A stretch of DNA of 64,000 bases. Source: Caballeronia sp. dw_19. GTDB lineage: Bacteria > Pseudomonadota > Gammaproteobacteria > Burkholderiales > Burkholderiaceae. The translations under genes and the position numbers were made by a program. Positions 63,127 to 64,000 of the stretch are shown in pieces (the stretch's first letter is position 1; every line of letters begins with the position of its first letter). Location: NCBI RefSeq assembly GCF_018449515.1, contig NZ_JAAVUQ010000043.1:1-64000 (forward strand). Direction: 5' to 3'. The notes below the pieces were generated by a model, which was not told the DNA's origin, searched no databases, and saw only the letters and a list, made by a program, of their open reading frames with translations.

Positions 63127-64000
63127 ATGGTTAGGGATTCGATGAAAACCGGCCTCAAGATCGCCGTGTCGGTACTGGCCTTGGCGGGTCTAGTGGCCAC
63201 GACCGCGGCACGCGCCGATAACGAATACAAGGGCTATACGCTACGCGTCAAGTTGATCGGTGGCGTGCAATATGAAGCGCTGTATACGCGCATTCCGCTA
63301 TGGGAAAAAGAGACCGGCGCGAAGGTCGAGATCGTCTCGCGCAAGAGTCATTTCGAACTGGATCGTGAGTTGAAGCAGGACATTGCTTCGCAGCATATCG
63401 ACTATTGCGTGTCGTCGAATCATACGAATTTTTCCGCGCAATATCCCATCTTCCGCGACCTCAAGGGTTTGTTCCCGCCAAGCTATCTCGCCGCGTTCGC
63501 GCCTGCTTTGCTGAAGCAGTCCGAGGTGAAGGGGCAGCTTGTCCAGATTCCGCGATCAACGGATATCGAAGCGCTCTATTACAACAAGACCACTTACGCC
63601 GATCCGGCGAATCGTGACGCGTACAAGAAGAAATTCGGCGAGGACCTTGCGCCTCCGAAGACCTTCGCCGAGTTCACGCAGCAGGCAACATTCTTCACGA
63701 AGGCGCCGAACTTCTACGGCACGCAATTCCCGGGCAAGGATGAAGCACTGACGGGCACGTTCTACTCGTTGCTGGTAGCGAACGGCGGCCAGTTACTCGA
63801 TGCCAAGATGCAACCCACGTTCAATTCGCCGGTAGGCGTGAAGACGCTCGACTGGTTCGTGAATCTATACAAAGCGGGCGTGGTGCCAAAGGGCGTGCCG
63901 AGCTACGTCTGGGACGATCTTGGCAACAACTTCGCGTCGGGCAAGGTGGCACTCGATCTCGACTGGCCGGGTTTCGCATCGTTCTATAACGATCCGAAAA
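63127..64000 (+). CDS. Carbohydrate ABC transporter substrate-binding protein, 3'-truncated by window end
   Basis: An open frame of at least 291 codons runs to the window edge. A Sec signal peptide (LKIAVSVLALAGLVATTAAR then ADNEYKG) is followed by family-1 solute-binding sequence: YTRIPLWEKETGAKVEIVSR, LVQIPRSTDIEALYYNKTTY, FTQQATFFTKAPNFYGTQFP. GGAG lies before the ATG; MKTGLKI at 63142 is an alternative start. The membrane permease genes presumably lie beyond the window. Ligand probably a sugar or polyol. Confidence 0.88.
   Translation, partial: MVRDSMKTGLKIAVSVLALAGLVATTAARADNEYKGYTLRVKLIGGVQYEALYTRIPLWEKETGAKVEIVSRKSHFELDRELKQDIASQHIDYCVSSNHTNFSAQYPIFRDLKGLFPPSYLAAFAPALLKQSEVKGQLVQIPRSTDIEALYYNKTTYADPANRDAYKKKFGEDLAPPKTFAEFTQQATFFTKAPNFYGTQFPGKDEALTGTFYSLLVANGGQLLDAKMQPTFNSPVGVKTLDWFVNLYKAGVVPKGVPSYVWDDLGNNFASGKVALDLDWPGFASFYNDPK

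Overview
The window reads as a high-GC betaproteobacterial chromosome of the Burkholderiaceae, most like Paraburkholderia or Caballeronia. This rests on the housekeeping order slt / cca / folB-ttcA / glmU-glmS, on the many Burkholderia-type envelope proteins, and on an H-NS protein with a long Lys/Ala tail. No rRNA, tRNA, CRISPR array, intact prophage or replication gene is visible. The assignment is by family resemblance; no search was run.

Region 1 (0-12.7 kb) is ordinary core genome: 5-formyl-THF cyclo-ligase, a lytic transglycosylase, an NDUFA9-like dehydrogenase, a GST, the CCA-adding enzyme, a MidA-type methyltransferase, a FolM-like reductase with FolB and TtcA, then GlmU and GlmS. Region 2 (12.7-27.1 kb) is accessory and rearranged. 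NudC and a GNAT enzyme come first, then gene debris (NmrA-like C-terminus, haloperoxidase-type hydrolase fragment, Fic gene missing its catalytic core) around two drug-efflux systems: a Bcr/CflA transporter and a complete RND operon with its TetR regulator. A small remnant that looks like two insertion-sequence ends joined together sits just before the RND operon; a related copy lies at 61.9 kb.

Region 3 (27.4-36.6 kb) is a catabolic locus. A Crp/Fnr regulator diverges from a DenD-like dehydrogenase, an MFS importer and an LtnD-like dehydrogenase; a LysR regulator, a fused dihydroxyacetone kinase and an SDR converge on them. Together they suggest use of C4 sugar acids (tetronates) ending in dihydroxyacetone phosphate, without the DUF1537 kinase of the known route. 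An ArgP-like regulator / aminotransferase pair adjoins it.

Region 4 (36.7-55.2 kb) is dominated by envelope and stress genes: a decayed autotransporter, a cold-shock protein, aquaporin, a DUF2252 protein, two outer-membrane barrels, a frameshifted DUF1254 gene, and a four-gene operon (glycine-zipper protein, SphA-like barrel, DUF2092 protein, Gly/His/Asp-rich secreted protein). A His-tailed EamA exporter, a CusA remnant and several small Gly/His-rich secreted proteins follow, then an H-NS protein and a DUF2934 protein that both carry histone-H1-like Lys/Ala tails.

Region 5 (55.3-64.0 kb) holds a DnaJ-domain protein, two DedA/VTT fusion proteins (one with PAP2 and LssY-like domains, one with a rhodanese domain lacking the catalytic Cys), a roughly 1-kb inverted repeat, an IclR regulator and the start of a carbohydrate ABC importer that runs off the right edge.
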